A stretch of DNA of 64,000 bases from Eutreptiella sp. 'Long Island Sound 2002' (GCA_964036045.1 OZ038380.1:64526591-64590590); one strand, 5' to 3'; counted from the stretch's first letter, positions 32,421 through 45,171 are shown. Notes: a model not told the origin generated them from the sequence alone. Numbers and translations are program-made.

Positions 32421-33639
32421 TGATGACAATAAACGAACAATGTTTGGTAATTTTATTTCCTCCCTACGTACCAGAATGGGCAAACCACACCTAGTTGAAC
32501 CCTACTCAACCCCCTCCTCAAGCGGTTCAACCGCCCTCCCACCCCATTCCAATCATATATATGGTGCATTTCAGAGTTTGTCATATTTCAAATAGGGAGC
32601 CACCTCAGCGTTGCACACCTACGACGTGTTTATACCCTGGCAACCCATGTGATCCTCAATATTGTGCAAATTGTATGAGTTTTTCAACCCCCTAGTGTAT
32701 GCCTAGTTCAAGACCCCGGTTGAACCACACACCACGCAAGCATTTTTCAGGACAAAGAGAACATGATATTTTGTGTGGGTGCAAGCCCAAGAAAGAGGAA
32801 AATAGTAGTCACTCACACGTTGTTGAATTTCAAGTCATTGGAGATCGAAAACCTTGGCACGAGCATGTTTGTTTGGGGCAAAATGCATGATTTTGTTGGC
32901 GCGCGCTAACATTAGTTCAACCAGGTTCAACCCCCAAAAATGACACGGTTGAGCCAGTTGAACCGCAGTTGAACCGCCTAGCGCGTGGCGTGGAGCGTAG
33001 CGCGCACGAAGGGCGAAAAACAAGAGAAAATGCGCACTAATGAAGAAAACGTGTTCACAACGGAAAGTTGAACTCATGCATACAGCGTTGCAAGACGGCA
33101 GGCACTTTGTCCCATGCCACACCCATATACCCCACAATGGCATACCGCCTTCCGCGCCACGGAAGTGGACAATGAGGGCGCCACGCATTGAATATGACAC
33201 CATTGCGCAGATTCACAATGTGACCCACTACACGACCTCTTCCATACAACACACTCTTTTCACGTCTCGGCCCATGAGCATGGATTAGCCCCCCCGTCCA
33301 AAATCTCCCTCCCTCAAAATCTCCGACACACAACTCCGCACTAAGTGCGGAGTCATCCCCAAGGTGAGCGTGCAACGTCATCGGGCGGTGGCCGTCCCCG
33401 TGCACCATTGCGATGGCGGTCCAGGACATGCCAGGGGACCTTCTCCTTAGATGTGTATTGAGAGACTTTACAAAACCGGCATTGCGCTCCGTGGCGGCGC
33501 AAAGGGTGACGGTGGTGCGGAATGTGGGATACCCACGCACAGCCTCGAAAGGTTGTTATCAGTAACGTGTCCCATGCTTCTCCTTTGTCAACCATCCCTT
33601 TAGTTTACCTATCGCGCTGGCGAGTCATTTGGGATCCCA
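32421..33639. other. GGTTCAACC/GGTTGAACC-rich spacer, no gene supported
   Basis: At least eight GTTCAACC or GTTGAACC motifs (for example 32529, 32713, 32915, 32962 and 32971), some paired in opposite orientation. The 161-codon minus frame at 33055-33540 has no recognisable motif. Confidence 0.4.
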
Positions 33640-34449
33640 CTAGTGTGGGGTCCCTCGCGTGGGCAGCAAATCGGCGGCACTTGATGAGCTTGCAACGTCA
33701 CCACTTGGCATGGGCTTCGCGTCACCGTCCCCACTTGTTGTCTTCTCGCCACTCTTTGCATTGTCCCCACTCATTGTATTCTCTCCACTTGTAGTGTTGT
33801 CCGCACGTTCCCATTGCATCCCGACATCCTCCCTCGGTTCTTCATCCGGCTTTACTTCTTCCATGGACTTAGCCTTCATCTCCTCTGCAACCTTCACAAC
33901 TGGTGCCTCCTCCACACCCTCCTCCACAACCTCATCCGCAGTCTGCTGTTTGACGCATGCCGAGTGCTCTACCATTGGTGCATCCTCCACAACCACATTC
34001 TCCTCGGTTTGTTCCTCCATATGCGCCCCACTCTCCTTTGGGACATCTTTCTGCTCCACATGCACCTCCCCCTTGCCCTTCTCCTCGGCCAAGCGCCACT
34101 CTTGGAGTGCAGATGTGGCCCTCTCTTCCGAGGTGAAGGAGGTCTTCTTCTGGATTGCAATAACGGGCCATGTCACCGCCTTCACTTGCGACCCTCCATC
34201 AAGTGCATCTTGTCCCGGCGGTATGTGGTACAACTCCTCGCCGGCGCCCGGCCTTGGGCCGGTCTTTGACAGCTTGCTGACCGCTCCCACATATACTTGA
34301 GTTGTACCACCCTCCTCGACAAGCACCCACGGAATGGCGACATTGGGCGGGAGATTGTATTTCTGGTGGGCCTTCTCATGCTTCCGATGGGCGTCACGCC
34401 GCACCTTGAGTCGTTGACGTCGCGCGTGCTCGTATTGATGACACAAAGC

Positions 34450-34538
34450 GATGCGGGGAAACCGGTTCAACTGTAGTAGAGACCGGAACAACGGGGCGGT
34501 CGAACCTGTTGAACCATCACAGGAGCCGGTTGAACCAT
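34450..34538 (-). repeat. 88-bp hairpin repeat, copy 1
   Basis: Starts GATGCGGGGAAACCGGTTCAAC and ends GAGCCGGTTGAACCA; about three quarters identical to 35535-35622. On the minus strand it begins GTTCAACC after TATG and has CTACTACAG near its end, so it may be an intron within the 34728-33640 frame. Confidence 0.6.
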
Positions 34539-35534
34539 ACACCTTTTCCGATACCTCTTCGTCTTGAGGTGTGGGTCCTTCGTCATGCTGTGCGGGCGCC
34601 TCCTTCTCCAGCGGTTGTTCGGCAATTTTGTCCGCGGTGCTCACGAATTGCGTCTCCTTCAGTGCACCATCTCCCTTCTTGGTTTTCTTCACCGGCTTCT
34701 TGCTCTTTTGTTTCACCTTTGACTTCACCGCCGGCGGTCGTTTGTGTGGGTGTGGGGAATCCTCACTATCCTCACTCCCGTCCGTGAGGATGGGGCTTGA
34801 CTCTTCACCACTATCATCCGGGTTCGGAACCTTCTTCCTCTTCTTGCTCTGGACATGACTTGGCTTGAAATTGGGCTTTGGAGCTTGCTTTGCCTACAGC
34901 TTTGCCTCTTGCGCTTGCGCTTGAAAGGCCTTCACGAATGGTCTCGCCCGTTGCGGTTGCTTTCGGGAAGCTTGGAGGATGGGTGGGGGTGGTGCGTGAG
35001 GAGCTTCTACCTGAGAACGTTGCAGGCACGCCTCACCCGAGGTGCCTTCCTCCTCCTTGAACTTGTTCAAGCTCTCCCAGAACTCCTCGAACGACTCGCT
35101 TTGGCAGCCCAAGGGACTCTCGGCGTGGGTGAAGATGAACATTTGACGGGTACTCCTAGCTTAGGGTGATTGCTGTACGACCATTGGCTCGCGCGCGCGG
35201 ACTGGTTGTTGTGCCATACCCCCACCACAACCAACTCCTTGAGTCAGCTTTCTGAACAGCATTGGGCTCCCCGCCACACCCTCTTTGTCAAGCTCCTTGA
35301 GGGCTCGATATAGCATGCACTTCCAACGGTCACACAATGCATTGACGACATCTCCGTTGTGGGGGGCTGTGTCAAACCACTCGTCAAGCGGTTGCGGAGG
35401 CAAACGGCCTTGCACCATGATGCCTCGCCTCCTTTTGTCGACCACCAGCATATCATTCAGCACATCTGGCGCTGTTAAGTTCAAACAAGTAGTAGCACGA
35501 TTGCAAAATCTGGTCATGCACGGAAGAGAGAGCG

Positions 35535-35622
35535 ATGCGGAAAAACCGGTTCAACGGCAGTAGAAAACGGTACAACGGGCCGATCGAACCGGTTGAACCG
35601 TCACAATTGCCGTTCGAACCAC
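35535..35622 (-). repeat. 88-bp hairpin repeat, copy 2
   Basis: Same layout as 34450-34538, with GGTTCAAC and GGTTGAACC arms in opposite orientation. Confidence 0.6.
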
Positions 35623-37780
35623 ACAAAGCGTACGAGCAGCGCAACACATACTGGAGCCCCTTTTTTGGCACTATTGGCGCCGTCGTCTGTCCCACACTTG
35701 CGGAATCCGCAGCGAACACTTGTGCTGGCCCTGCCTCCTTCTTCTCTCCTTGCCTGCTTGGCGGTTTCTGGCCACCAGAGATGGTCCTGCCATAGGTCAA
35801 TAGCAATGGTTGCGTTGAGCGGTACTCAGCGGAGCGCCGTTCATCCCATCAATTGAGTGGTAGTCGGGTAGGTGAGTGGTGCAAGGCTAGCATCGGGGTT
35901 GGCATGTTGGTACTTCAGAACCTCCTTACAGACCGGGAAATCCAACACCCATGGTTGCTCCACCGGTGCATCTTGCGGGACGTTGGCCGCGCGGGGAGGC
36001 GGGCATTTTGGCGCCGAAGAGGGGTGGCTTTAACTTGGCGAAGGTGATCCACTATCCCCTTCAACACTACGAGTCTGAGGATGTTGGGCTTGTCGAGCCT
36101 CTTGTTGAGCCAGGAAACGTTCAAATTGTTGGAATTGAAGAATTTATTCCTCGAATCTGCGCTTGGGTGCACCCGCCATCACTAAATGGGAACAAGGCGG
36201 AGCGTAGAAGTGGTTCAACCTGGGGCAACACACTAGGCAACCGGGGTAACCTCGTGGTTTCCATGTGTTCCAGCAGTTGAACCCACGGTTGAACACCACA
36301 ATGAAAGATGTTACGAACCACCTAACCATTGCACCGCAGAAATTCAAGGCAAAGGAGTCACGTGACACGCGGAAGAGGCACCGTTGTAGGATTTGTACAC
36401 CTCTCTGACTCCGATGGCGCTAATTGTTGGAAGTGGATCGCACCATCCTTGTTTGGCCGTCCGTCCCAACGCGGGAGTTCTTTCTAAAGGAACGCTCGCT
36501 CATGAGCATGGTTGAGGAGGCTTTCGTCGTTCCCATCTACATCCCTGCCACCACCTCCACGGGCACTCTTCCCGAGGAAGCCATCCTTATGGATGGTATT
36601 GATGGTCTCGACAATATCACCGCAAAACATTGCGGCACCCCATGGGCGTATACTATTGAACACCCTTTTGGCATCCTTGCGAAGCCAAAGTAAATATGGG
36701 GACCTTCCGGTGGGGCATGTTATACGTTGAAAAGGCGTGGCAACACCAGCGGGTTCCAACACTCCAGGGTGGAATACCCAGCGGTACATAAGGGTTAAAG
36801 AGATGAACATTTGCTCAACGACGGCACGGGCTTGTGATGGAAGGTTCATTACTTTCGCGATCACACTCCAATTTGTAAGCAACCGCCACACCTCCTCACC
36901 ATCCGGTTGGCTCTTGCCCTTCAATGCTTCATTTGTTTTAGCCATATTGAGCACCTCTTGTGCCTTGTTCCTTTGGTGCGGGGCTAGGCGCGTTGCATGC
37001 ACACGAAAGAATTTCGTAATATACTTCCCCACCGCAATAAGTAAATGCAACACGCACATCGCAACAAAATGATGACGGTCATCGACGTGCAAAAGTGACT
37101 CCTTGGTGCAACCGCGGGCACCCGAGGCAGTTGCACCACGAGTGTACAAACGTCGCAGTTTTTCTCGACCTTTGTGGTGAACGTGCGTGTCACACCATTT
37201 TTTGAGCTCACGGCACCAGGTGGCAAAGGAATACACACTACCCACACCAAAATTGGTGCTCAAATCCAATAAATGGCGTAGCCATGGGGAGTCACCTCCT
37301 ATTATAACACGCGCACGAATCTAGTACGTGCGCAATACGATATAACCCTATCGATGATTATCTGGATCTTGCTCAACGTGCCGTGAAGTAACGCCCCTAG
37401 TACATCACTGTCACTCTCTTTGCAAAGGGCAAAATCGGAGTCCATTGGTGTGGGCGCTTTTGCCATGTCGTTCGCAAACGTGATTGTAGTTTGTAACCAC
37501 GAGCGTGAACTGCATGGAAAGCCGTCAACCAGAAGAGGAAGAACGTATTTAGGTTCGGGAAAAATCATATCGTTGAGCAAGCCAACTTAGGTAGAAACGA
37601 TGGGGAAAAAATCATCCAAATCCCAGCGTACAGCAATGGTGCGGTGTGCCTTAGTTGGCGTTATTTTTTGCTTAGACGACAATTGTTGCCATGCCTTCTC
37701 CATCACCTCGTGAGATGGGATGCAATGATGAGAAATCGGGTGTATGAGGCAATGTGCAAGACCTTTTTTGGGTTTAACCA

Positions 37781-37795
37781 CTCAACAACGGCACG
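37781..37795. repeat. Possible target-site duplication, left
   Basis: CTCAACAACGGCACG; 14 of 15 bases match 45172-45186. Confidence 0.4.
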
Positions 37796-37890
37796 ACGCG
37801 TGACAAGGAGCGGGGGAAGGGAAAGGGAGCGGGAAGGACACGCAGGGGCGCGAGCAGGGCGCCAAGGCAGGCGACCACGGAGCGCATGGA

Positions 37891-38301
37891 GTGGAGCCGG
37901 GCGCGGTCTGCGAGCGTGGGTGCGCCCAAGGGCATGGGCACGAGCACAGGAAGAATACGGGCACTGGTGGTGCGGGCCAGGGTGCAGGTGACAGTGGGCG
38001 GGACCCACGGCGTGGACAGGGAGACAAAGGCGTGGGGGCCGGGAAGGGACCCAAGGGCAAGGGCAAGGGCGCAGTGGGCCCCTGGGGACAGACGGGACGG
38101 GGCACGGGAGCCGCGAGGGGAGGGCGGGGCAAAGGGGGGGGGACGGGGGGCGGGGCGCCCCTGCAGCCGGACGTGCAGCCGGTGCGGTGCATCCCCCCCG
38201 GCATCCAACAAATGCCGGCGCACCACACCCACCACCACCACCACCACCACGCCCACTTCTACAACATCGACCCCGACGCCGGAGACCTCATTCCCCCCTA
38301 A
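37891..38301 (+). CDS. Gly/Arg/Lys-rich ORF of the retroelement
   Basis: 136 codons: GDKGVGAGKGPKGKGKGAVG, RGTGAARGGRGKGGGTGGG, then a His-rich stretch and FYNIDPDAGDLIPP, ending in TAA. It looks like a nucleic-acid-binding first ORF, but low complexity means this may be chance. A frame change would be needed to join it to 38462-38878. Confidence 0.3.
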   Translation: MEPGAVCERGCAQGHGHEHRKNTGTGGAGQGAGDSGRDPRRGQGDKGVGAGKGPKGKGKGAVGPWGQTGRGTGAARGGRGKGGGTGGGAPLQPDVQPVRCIPPGIQQMPAHHTHHHHHHHAHFYNIDPDAGDLIPP

Positions 38302-38461
38302 CCCCCCCGACCCCGATACCAGCCAGCCCCCCCCGCGGGCGGAGCGAGTGCGGATGACTGCTGCGCCGGCGGCAGGGGGGGGGGGCGGGGCCCCGGGGCC
38401 GCAGGCACAGAGGCCGCAGGGGGAGCCGGCGCGGGGGGCAGAGGGGCCCCATCCCTGGGAC

Positions 38462-38878
38462 TAGGACTGGGAGGTGATCCCAGACCCCCTGGGGGGTGAG
38501 GCCCTCCCCCTGGTGGTGAAGGTGTACGGGTGGCTGAGCTGGGCCTGCTCGGGGACCACCGAGGGAATGAGGAACCGGTCCTTCGATGCCCTGCTCCTCC
38601 GGAGGGATGGGGGGAACCGAGAGGTGCCCCTGGGGGGTCGGGCGGCCCCAGAAGACCACGGGAGGGTCCTCCGGGCGGTGATTCGGGCGCCGTGGCCCGA
38701 CAGGGAGCCGGCGTGGCCGTCTTTCTATGAGGGGGGGGCGGTGCTCCGCATCACAGATGCGGATGCCAACAACTGGCTCGGCCGGGCCTTGCGCAACGCC
38801 CTCACCCAATGGCGGTACCGCTGGCGGAACCCGCTGGCGCCGCAGTTCCAGCCCCCACGCAAGCGACGACGCAGTTGA
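38462..38878 (+). CDS. Conserved C-terminal ORF of the retroelement
   Basis: Open through DWEVIPDPLGGEALPLVVK, KVYGWLSWACSGTTEGM, NRSFDALLLRRDGGNREVPL, ITDADANNWLGRALRNALTQ, ending PPRKRRRS with TGA. Protein-level match to 30723-31035 with synonymous-type differences supports real coding. Family not recognised. Confidence 0.6.
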
Positions 38879-41800
38879 CAGCCACACCCCGCTGGACCAG
38901 GCGATGAGCGCGAGGGGCCTGGGGAGGGGACAGTGCCGCGAGACACCTCCCCGGCGGCCCCCCCCCGACCCGGAGCGCGACCCCCACCCCCCCCACTGTA
39001 TGACGCGGCGGAGGGGCGCGCACCACCTCCAGTCAGGGAAAGGGCGGGAACAACGAGCACGGGGGGAAGCCCACTGCCCCGCAGCCCGCTAACCGCTGAC
39101 AGCTGACCCGGGCCGCCGCCCCCAGCACTCGCCGCCCCCCCCCCCGGCAGGGAGAGCGGGGGGCCCGAGTAGAGGCCTGCACGAGGGTCTGGCACCCAAA
39201 GGGTGGAGGGGGGCGGGGAAAAGTGCGCCCCCCCCGTCAGCAGCTGGCCCCGCGGGACCGGAACCACCGCCCCCCCCCCCGCGACTGCTTGGGGTCGACG
39301 GGAGACAAGGCAGGGACTGAGGGGAACCCCCCCTCCCCCCCCCCTCCCCCCCCCCTCTCCCCCCCCCCGGCCTGCGAATGACCGGAAGCCGGCCAGGGAG
39401 GCGGCGGCCCCGCACCCCCCCCGAAAGGGCCGCGGCACCCAGGGGGGGGCCAACACAGCCACGGCTAGCGCGGCCGCGGGCCAAGTGCCCCCAATCGGCC
39501 GCCCACTCACTCCCGCAGTGCCCGCTGCCGACCAGCAGCTCTGCGCCAGCGCTCAAGGGCGCCCTGTGGCCTGCAGCAGAACGGCGACATCCAGGAATGC
39601 AGTATGGAGGGCGGGGCAGAGACGAAGCGACGCGCCTTGGTGCTTGCCCGGGGTAAGCGGGGGTACAGACCACGGCAAAGAGACCTCCCCGCCCCCCACC
39701 CCGCGGAGCCCCCCTGGCGAGCCCCCGGGGGTACGGCGCGCTGGCAGCCCCCCCCCCCCCCGCCAGGCTGACCCAGGGACGGCCGACCAGGCCGCGCCCG
39801 GCACCCGAGGCTGCCGGCCAACCCCGGTTGAACGTATATACCCCGGGGGGGTGCGCTGGAGAAGGAGGGGGACTGGGCTGGGGGCCACGGGCCATCCCGC
39901 CGAGCCAGGGGGGTGAGGAACCATGGCGGGCCCGCACTCCCCTCTCCCCCCCACTGCCCCCTCCGGCCTGCAGGCCACGGGGGCGCCGGCCTTCTGCCCC
40001 CCCCGAGGCCAAAAGGACGTCCCCCCTCCCCCCGAAGGGGCCGCGCCGACCGGGGGGGGGGCACAGCTGAGCCCGCACGCCGCGCGCCCCCACGCCCCCC
40101 GCCGCCTGCCCCCGCGGGGGCCGTGACCGGCGGACGAACCCGCGCCAGCGCACAGGGACGACACACGGACCACGCGCGGGGGCGGCGCGCGACAACGAAC
40201 CGGAGCAGTATGGGGGGCGATGCCCCCCATGACCTTAGCGTCGCCAGTTGCGCCCGCTTTGTAGCCTCCCCGGGGAAGGCAGAGGGACGGACCCAGGCAG
40301 AGCGACCCCCCGCCCCGCTAGGCCCCCCGGCCACTCATCCCCCCCCCCCCCGCCCGGCTGACCCGCCGGCGGCAGGCCGCACCGGGCGCCTGGGGCTGCT
40401 CCACGACCCGGGCCGAATGCGTACACCTTGGGGGGATGCGCCAGCGACGAACGGGGGACTGGGCGGAGGGCCACAGGCCGCATCACCCGGAGGAGTAAGG
40501 TAGGGAACCACGGCGCGACCCCCCCCCCGCCGGCCCCACCGCCGACCCCCCACCGACCCGCGGGCCACGGGGACGCTGGCCCTCCATCCCTCCCAAGGCA
40601 GAGAAGACCCCCCCCCCCCGGCAGGACCGCGGCGTCCGGGAGGGGGGACGCAGCAGGGCCCGCCTCCACGCCCTTGGCCGCCTGCCCCAGCAGGAACCGT
40701 GTTCGACAAGCAAACCTGCCCCGGCACACAAGGGCGCGAGTGGACCGCGCCCGGGGACAGCAAGCGAGCACGAACCTGAGCGGTATGGGGGCCGCGCCCT
40801 CCATGGCCACAGCAACGCCAAAGACACCCGCTTTGTTGCCTGCCCAGAAATGGCAGAGGGACGGACCGAGGCAAGGCAACCCCCCACCCCACTGGCCCAG
40901 CCAGCCACACCGTCGGGGGGAGTGGCGCGCAGGCCGCCCCCCCCACCCAACCCCAGCCCCCAGCGTGCCTCGCAGCCCCACCCGCTCCCGCCCCACATGC
41001 ACAGCAGCCCGCGCGCCCCATACACACAGGCACGGCGGCAAATCCCTCCCGCGCGTGCCACCGCGGGGCACGGGGGCGGTCATCAGTCCGGCAGGCCTTG
41101 CGACCGGACAACCGAGCACCCACCGGACCAGTAGTGACGCGCAGGGAAGGGCGACGTCCATGGTCCCGGAGGTCCGGATGAGGCCTTGACCTAACCCAAC
41201 CCAACCCACCCCCCGGCGCAGGAACGCCCGAGACACGCAGACCCACCCCACGGGGAGCGCACTGCCCCAAGCCAGGTAGGGGGGAAACGGGACCGCCCCA
41301 GCCCCCCCAAAGCAAGCCAGACACAGCACAGGTCCAGTGCAGGACACGCGGAGGGGCACAGACATCGTGAAACGGCCCTACCTGCGCCCAGCACCGGGAC
41401 CACGCGGGGTGCGCGCGCCACACCAACCCGGGGAGGGGGGGGGGGGCGGACGCCGCGAGAGCGCGAGCACACACACACACACAAAGGACACGCGGGGAAT
41501 ACCAGAAGGGCAACCAGACCGAGCCTGAGGAACGCACAGACCGCATGGAATGGCGTACCAATGATCGAGGAAAAGAGATACCCGGACGGGAGGACCCGCC
41601 ACACACAGCGCGGGGAACGCGGGGCGGGACGGGGAAAACAGGGAACACACGACATCCGGCACCGGCCCCAGCCCCCCGAAGCGGCCGCGAGCGCCGCGCA
41701 CACAGGACCAGGGCACTGCACCCGCCAAGGCAGTAGTGGCTCACCGCGCCACGCACCAGCCCCACGGCTAGGCAGCCTCCGCGCCAGCCCACGGGAGTCC

Positions 41801-42091
41801 CACTGGTGACAAGCCAGTAGCACGGCTCGGCGGCGCCGGCGCCCCGGACCACCACGCATTAGGGGGGCGACGCAGTGGGTAAGCGCCTGCAGCTACGGCT
41901 GCTAAAGGATGCACTGACCGGGGAGTGGCGAAATGGGGAAGCCGGGGAGGAACAGGGCTCCCAGCCCGGTGAACCCGGGGGACTCCGCCAACAGGCAGGA
42001 GGGTGTGGGATGAGGGGCCCCCTACTAGGTCCCGGTGGGGAGGATATCACCTGGCCCGACCAGGTGGCCCCCCGGGTCACCAGGCGTCTAG
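38879..42091 (+). other. GC-rich 3' region of the retroelement
   Basis: Homologous (inverted) to parts of 26560-30720; contains C-runs and repeats such as the 40230 and 40800 blocks. No RT, endonuclease or protease motif seen in any frame. Confidence 0.45.
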
Positions 42092-42105
42092 TACCCGTGA
42101 AATCA

Positions 42106-42124
42106 AGGTAGGTAGGTAGGTAGG
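42106..42124. repeat. (AGGT)n tail of the retroelement
   Basis: GGTAGGTAGGTAGGTAGGT directly after GAAATCAA. A second GGTA array sits at 42239-42257. Copies in unit 2 are 8449 bp to the right. Confidence 0.7.
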
Positions 42125-42659
42125 TGCACTCGGTCGTGGAGAGGCGCCCCATGGTTCCCCCCGGCGTCGCCCCTGTGACAAACAGGAAGAGGTTTCGCGC
42201 TTGAAGAGGGGAGGCGGCTTACGTCCTGCTAGACCTGAGGTAGGTAGGTAGGTAGGTATCTTCGGGAGCTCGGGATGCCTCCTTTGCTAGACCTGACTGG
42301 TGGCCCCCAACGAAGCGGCCCCGGGCAACACCGGGAGGGCTCATCGCCGCCAGCGTGACTGCTTGTCATGCCGGGAGGGTGGGCCCCCGTGCTTGCGCAC
42401 ATCCCCTCCTTTGGGCGAAACCCTAGGGGTTCACCGGACTTCTTGGCGTATCCCGATCCAAGAGCATGCATGCATGTTCTTGGTACTGGGGTTCCGAGGT
42501 GCTTGGGTGTCGCACGCTCCGCCTCGAGTCCCAAAGTAGCGCAGGCCTTAGGATGCAGCCTTACCCCCGGTCTCCGGATCTCAGTTGGCCGGGTCGCCTG
42601 CATGGCACGGGCTGCCTCAGTGCCCGACCATGGACACTGGGTTTCCTACTGTTGCGTGG

Positions 42660-45150
42660 CGCTTGTGTTTGGGTCTGGGTTGTGGTTGGGTTTGGGTTTC
42701 GGCTGCGCTCCGCCACTCCTGGGCTCGGGTTTCGGCTGCGCCCCGCCACTCCTTGCTGGGGTGTTGGGCTGTGTGTGTGCTCGTGTGCGCGCTCCGCTTG
42801 CACCCAGCCATTCCTGGCACGGGTGCGCCGTGTGGGTGTGTGTGTTTGGGCTCGGGTTTCGGCTCCAGCCCCCCACTCCTGGCTGGGGTGTTGGGCTGTG
42901 TGTGGGCTCGTGTGCGCGCTCCGCTTGCACCCTGCCACTTCTGGCTGGAATGCGCAGTGTGGCTGTGTGTGTTTGGGCTCTGGTTTTGGCTGCGCCCCGC
43001 CACTCTTGGCTGGGGTGTTGCGGTGTGCGTGTTTGTGTGCGTGCTCTGCTTGCACCCAGCCACTCCTGGCACGGGTGCGCGGTGTGGGTGTGTGTGTTTA
43101 GGCTTGGGTTTCGGGTGCGCCCCGCCACTCCTGGCTTGGGTGTTGGGCTGTGTGTGTGCTCGTGTGCGCGCTCCGCCTGCACCCAGCCACTCCTGGCACG
43201 GGTGCGCCGGTTGGGTGTGTCTGTTTGAGCTCAGGTTTCGGCTGCGCCCCGCCACTCGTGGCTGGGGTGTTGGGCTGTGTGTGGGCTCGTATGCGCGCTC
43301 CGCTTGCACCCCGCCACTCCTGGCTGGGGTGTGCGGTGTGGGTGTGTGTGTTTGGGCTCTGGTTTCGGCTGCGCCCGGCCATTCCTGGCTGGGGTGATGG
43401 GGTGTGCGTGTTTGTGTTCGTGCTCTGCTTGCACCCAGCCACTCCTGGCACGGGTGCGCGGTGTGGGTGTGTGTGTTTAGGCTTGGGTTTCGGCTCCAGC
43501 CCCCCACTCCTGGCTTGGGTGTTGGGCTGTGTGTGTGCTCGTGTGCGCGCTCCGCCTGCACCCAGCCACTCCTGGCACGGGTGCGCCGGTTGGGTGTGTC
43601 TGTTTGAGCTCAGGTTTCGGCTGCGCCCCGCCACTCTTGGCTGGGGTGTTGCGGTGTGCGTGTTTGTGTGCGTGCTCTGCTTGCACCCAGCCACTCCTGG
43701 CACGGGTGCGCGGTGTGGGTGTGTGTGTTTAGGCTTGGGTTTCGGGTGCGCCCCGCCACTCCTGGCTTGGGTGTTGGGCTGTGTGTGTGCTCGTGTGCGC
43801 GCTCCGCCTGCACCCAGCCACTCCTGGCACGGGTGCGCGTCCTGGGTGTGTCTGTTTGAGCTCAGGTTTCGGCTGCGCCCCGCCACTCGTGGCTGGGGTG
43901 TTGGGCTGTGTGTGGGCTCGTATGCGCGCTCCGCTTGCACCCCGCCACTCCTGGCTGGGGTGTGCGGTGTGGGTGTGTGTGTTTGGGCTCTGGTTTCGGC
44001 TGCGCCCGGCCATTCCTGGCCGGGGTGATGGGGTGTGCGTGTTTGTGTTCGTGCTCCGCTTGCACCCAGCCACTCCTGGCACGGGTGCGCGGTGTGGGTG
44101 TGTGTGTTTGGGCTCGGGTTTCGGCTGCGCCCTGCCACTCCTGGATGGGGTATTGGGCTGTGTGTGGGCTCGTGTGCGCGCTCCGCTTGCACCCAGCCAC
44201 TCCTAGCACGGGTGCGCGGTGTAGGTGTGTGTGTTTGGGCTCGGGTTTCGGCTGCGCCCCGCCACTCCTGGCTGGGGTGTTGGGCTGTGTGTGTGCTCGT
44301 GCACCTGCTCCGCCTGCACCCGGCGACTCCTGGCAAGGGTGCGCGGTGTGGGTGTGTGTGTTTGGGCTTGCGTTTCGGCTGCGCTGCGGCACTCCTGGCT
44401 TGGCTGTCGGGCTGTGTGTGTGCTCGTGCGCGCGCTCCGCTTGCACCCACTCACTTCTGGGATGGGTGCGCGGTGTGGAAGTGTGGGTTTAGGCTCGGGT
44501 TTCAGCTGCGCCCCGCCACTCCTGGCTGGGGTGTTGGGCTGTGTGTGGGCTGGTGTGCGCGCTCTGCTTGCACCCCGCCGCTCCTGGCTGTGGTGCGCGT
44601 TTTTGCTGTGTGGGTTTGGGCTCGGGCTTCGGCTGCGCCCCGCCACTCCAAGCTGCAGTGTTGGGATGTGCGTGTTTGTGTGCGTGCTCCGCTTGCACCT
44701 AGCCACTACTGGCACGGGTGCGCGGTGTGGGTGTGTGTGTTTTGGCTCGGGTTCCGGCTGCGCCCCGCCACTCCTGGCTGGGGTGTTCGGCTGTGTGTGT
44801 GCTCGTGTGCGCGCTCCGCTTGCACCCAGCCATTCCTGGCACGGGTGCGCGGTGTGGGTGCGTGTGTTCGGGCTTGGGTTTCGGCTGCGCCCCGCCACTG
44901 CTGGCTCGGGTGTTGGGCTGTGTGTGGGCTCGTGTGCGCGCTCCGCTTGCACCCCGCCACTCCTGGCTGGGGTGCGCGGTGTGGGTGTGTGTGTTTGGGC
45001 TCTGGTTTCGGCTGCGCCCCGCCACTCTTCGCTGGGGTGTTGGGGTGTGCGTGTTTGTGTGCGTGCTCCGCTTGCACCCAGCCACTCCTGGCACGGGTGC
45101 GCGGTGTGGGTGTGTGTGTTTGAGCTCGGGTTTCGGCTGCGCCCCGCGAA
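42660..45150. repeat. 126-bp satellite, about 19 units (unit-1 copy)
   Basis: Unit of 125-127 bp containing CGCCCCGCCACTCCTGGCTG, GTGTGTGTTTGGGCT and CGCTCCGCTTGCACCC. Sub-families alternate, giving similarity peaks about 380 bp apart. Because 126 is divisible by three, long frames (up to 450 codons) are open on both strands; they are not evidence for a gene. Confidence 0.95.
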
Positions 45151-45171
45151 ATCAAACCTCAAACCTCAAAC
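45151..45171 (+). repeat. AACCTC tail of the composite insertion
   Basis: GAAATC followed by three units of AAACCTC, like the 3' end of the copy at 26551-26580. It joins directly to the gene B fragment. Confidence 0.6.

Larger units (their letters stand above)
33640..37781 (-). pseudogene. Transposase-like gene, copy A (decayed, several exons)
   Basis: Minus-strand blocks: 37781-37587 (MVKPKKGLAHCLIHPISHH), stop TAA, in-frame block 37580-37302 (VLPLLVDGF, SKIQIII), a one-base shift and a TAG relative to copy B, block to 36484 (VDDRHHFVAMCVLHLL, CGDIVETINTIHKDGF, LLNHAHERAFL), then 35517-35161, 35142-34894 and 34728-33640 (acidic tail). The His-rich helix and GDIVETIN..K..F segment recall transposases of large DNA elements, but I cannot name the family. 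Copies B and C carry the 5' part only. Confidence 0.4.
37796..42111 (+). mobile_element. GC-rich retroelement, longer copy, plus orientation
   Basis: Inverted relative to 26551-31089 and longer at the 5' end. It has an Arg/Gly/Pro-rich 5' part, an ORF ending at 38878, a GC-rich 3' region, and the 3' end CTAGTACCCGTGAAATCA at 42092-42109, followed by an AGGT repeat. Long antisense frames here (up to 506 codons) come from GC skew. Confidence 0.65.

Noticed and set aside
32835-33203. Minus-strand genes at 32.8-33.5 kb
   Set aside because: Overlapping frames in different phases, no shared composition or motif.
40335-41855. 506-codon open frame (and 519 codons at 28982)
   Set aside because: Pro/Arg/Gly/Ala-rich with several overlapping frames open on both strands; explained by high GC. 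Not conserved at the protein level between copies.
41867-41930. tRNA gene (GCAGTGGGTAAGCGCC)
   Set aside because: The D-arm-like start has a hairpin after it but no acceptor stem or B-box in register.
43098-44450. 450-codon minus frame and many relatives
   Set aside because: Made only of the 126-bp satellite, whose length is divisible by three.
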